Shown one piece after another: positions 63,997 through 64,000 of a stretch of 64,000 bases of DNA. A model generated the notes under the pieces. It saw only the letters and a program-made list of their open reading frames with translations, ran no database searches and was not told where the DNA came from. Each line of letters starts with the position of its first letter. The stretch's first letter is position 1. The stretch lies in the NCBI GenBank assembly GCA_934464615.1, contig CAKSKA010000004.1, positions 1 through 64,000 on the forward strand, read 5' to 3'. A program made the translations under genes and the position numbers. Source of the DNA: an uncultured Eubacteriales bacterium. GTDB taxonomy: Bacteria > Bacillota > Clostridia > Oscillospirales > Acutalibacteraceae.

Positions 63997-64000
63997 ATGA
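63997..64000 (+). other. Probable start codon of a gene cut by the window end
   Basis: ATG six bases after GGGGG. Only one codon is visible, so the product cannot be named; the ATG at 63993 is an alternative. Confidence 0.4.

Overview
The window looks like chromosomal housekeeping DNA from an anaerobic, spore-forming, Gram-positive bacterium of the class Clostridia, most likely an uncultured gut relative of the Ruminococcaceae/Oscillospirales. I base this on AT-rich sequence with strong GGAGG-type ribosome sites and consensus sigma-A promoters; on sporulation and germination genes (ypeB, a bofA-like gene, spoVFAB); on clostridial families of unknown function (DUF1540, DUF4830, a CD1247-like protein); on addAB, HPr with both His15 and Ser46, and msmK; and on gene orders such as tig-clpP-clpX. 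The taxonomic placement is inference. Both edges are inside chromosomal sequence. I see no rRNA, CRISPR array, phage, insertion sequence or plasmid gene, and one tRNA gene.

Layout. 0-5.5 kb: serC-serA (serine synthesis), then a GH2 beta-galactosidase. 5.5-11.6 kb, minus strand: cysteine desulfurase, thiI, then two unusual genes. One encodes a CinA protein fused through a transmembrane helix to a sortase-B-like domain that has lost its catalytic residues; the next encodes a smaller membrane protein with a related N-terminal domain. 11.7-17.6 kb: ypeB, then rplS-lepB-rbgA-rnhB-yraN-thrC. 17.6-22.1 kb: a small DUF1540 gene, a metallophosphoesterase, and tig-clpP-clpX. 22.1-30.2 kb: an accessory carbohydrate region with an FAD oxidoreductase diverging from a six-gene operon (ThuA-like, three Gfo/Idh/MocA dehydrogenases, two TIM-barrel isomerase/epimerases), closed by a convergent AraC regulator. 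30.3-38.7 kb: tRNA-Pro, bofA, an M14 peptidase and addB-addA. 38.7-41.4 kb, minus strand: cca then spoVFA-spoVFB (dipicolinate synthase). 41.5-46.0 kb: murC, an Rrf2 regulator convergent with cysK, and an orphan oligopeptide-binding lipoprotein. 46.1-49.7 kb: ylxM-ffh-rpsP-khpA-rimM-trmD. 50-57.3 kb: HPr, rpsU, yqeG, an AP-endonuclease-like barrel, aroQ, efp, a Cys-rich zinc-ribbon protein, ispD-ispF, DUF4830, a pseudouridine synthase and msmK. 57.4-63.8 kb: a CdaR/PucR regulator, ftsE-ftsX-M23 hydrolase (division-linked wall hydrolysis), a VanZ-like protein, an AI-2E family transporter and a coiled-coil protein. The last 120 bases hold a promoter and a structured leader for a gene beyond the edge.

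The most unusual content is the CinA-pseudosortase fusion with its neighbour at 5.5-9.2 kb. Next come the keto-sugar-type oxidoreductase/isomerase operon at 22-30 kb, a 30-bp inverted repeat just downstream of a perfect cysK promoter beside an Rrf2 regulator, and a sigma-K-like promoter followed by a terminator-like hairpin in front of spoVFA. All domain calls come from reading motifs by eye; no database search was run.
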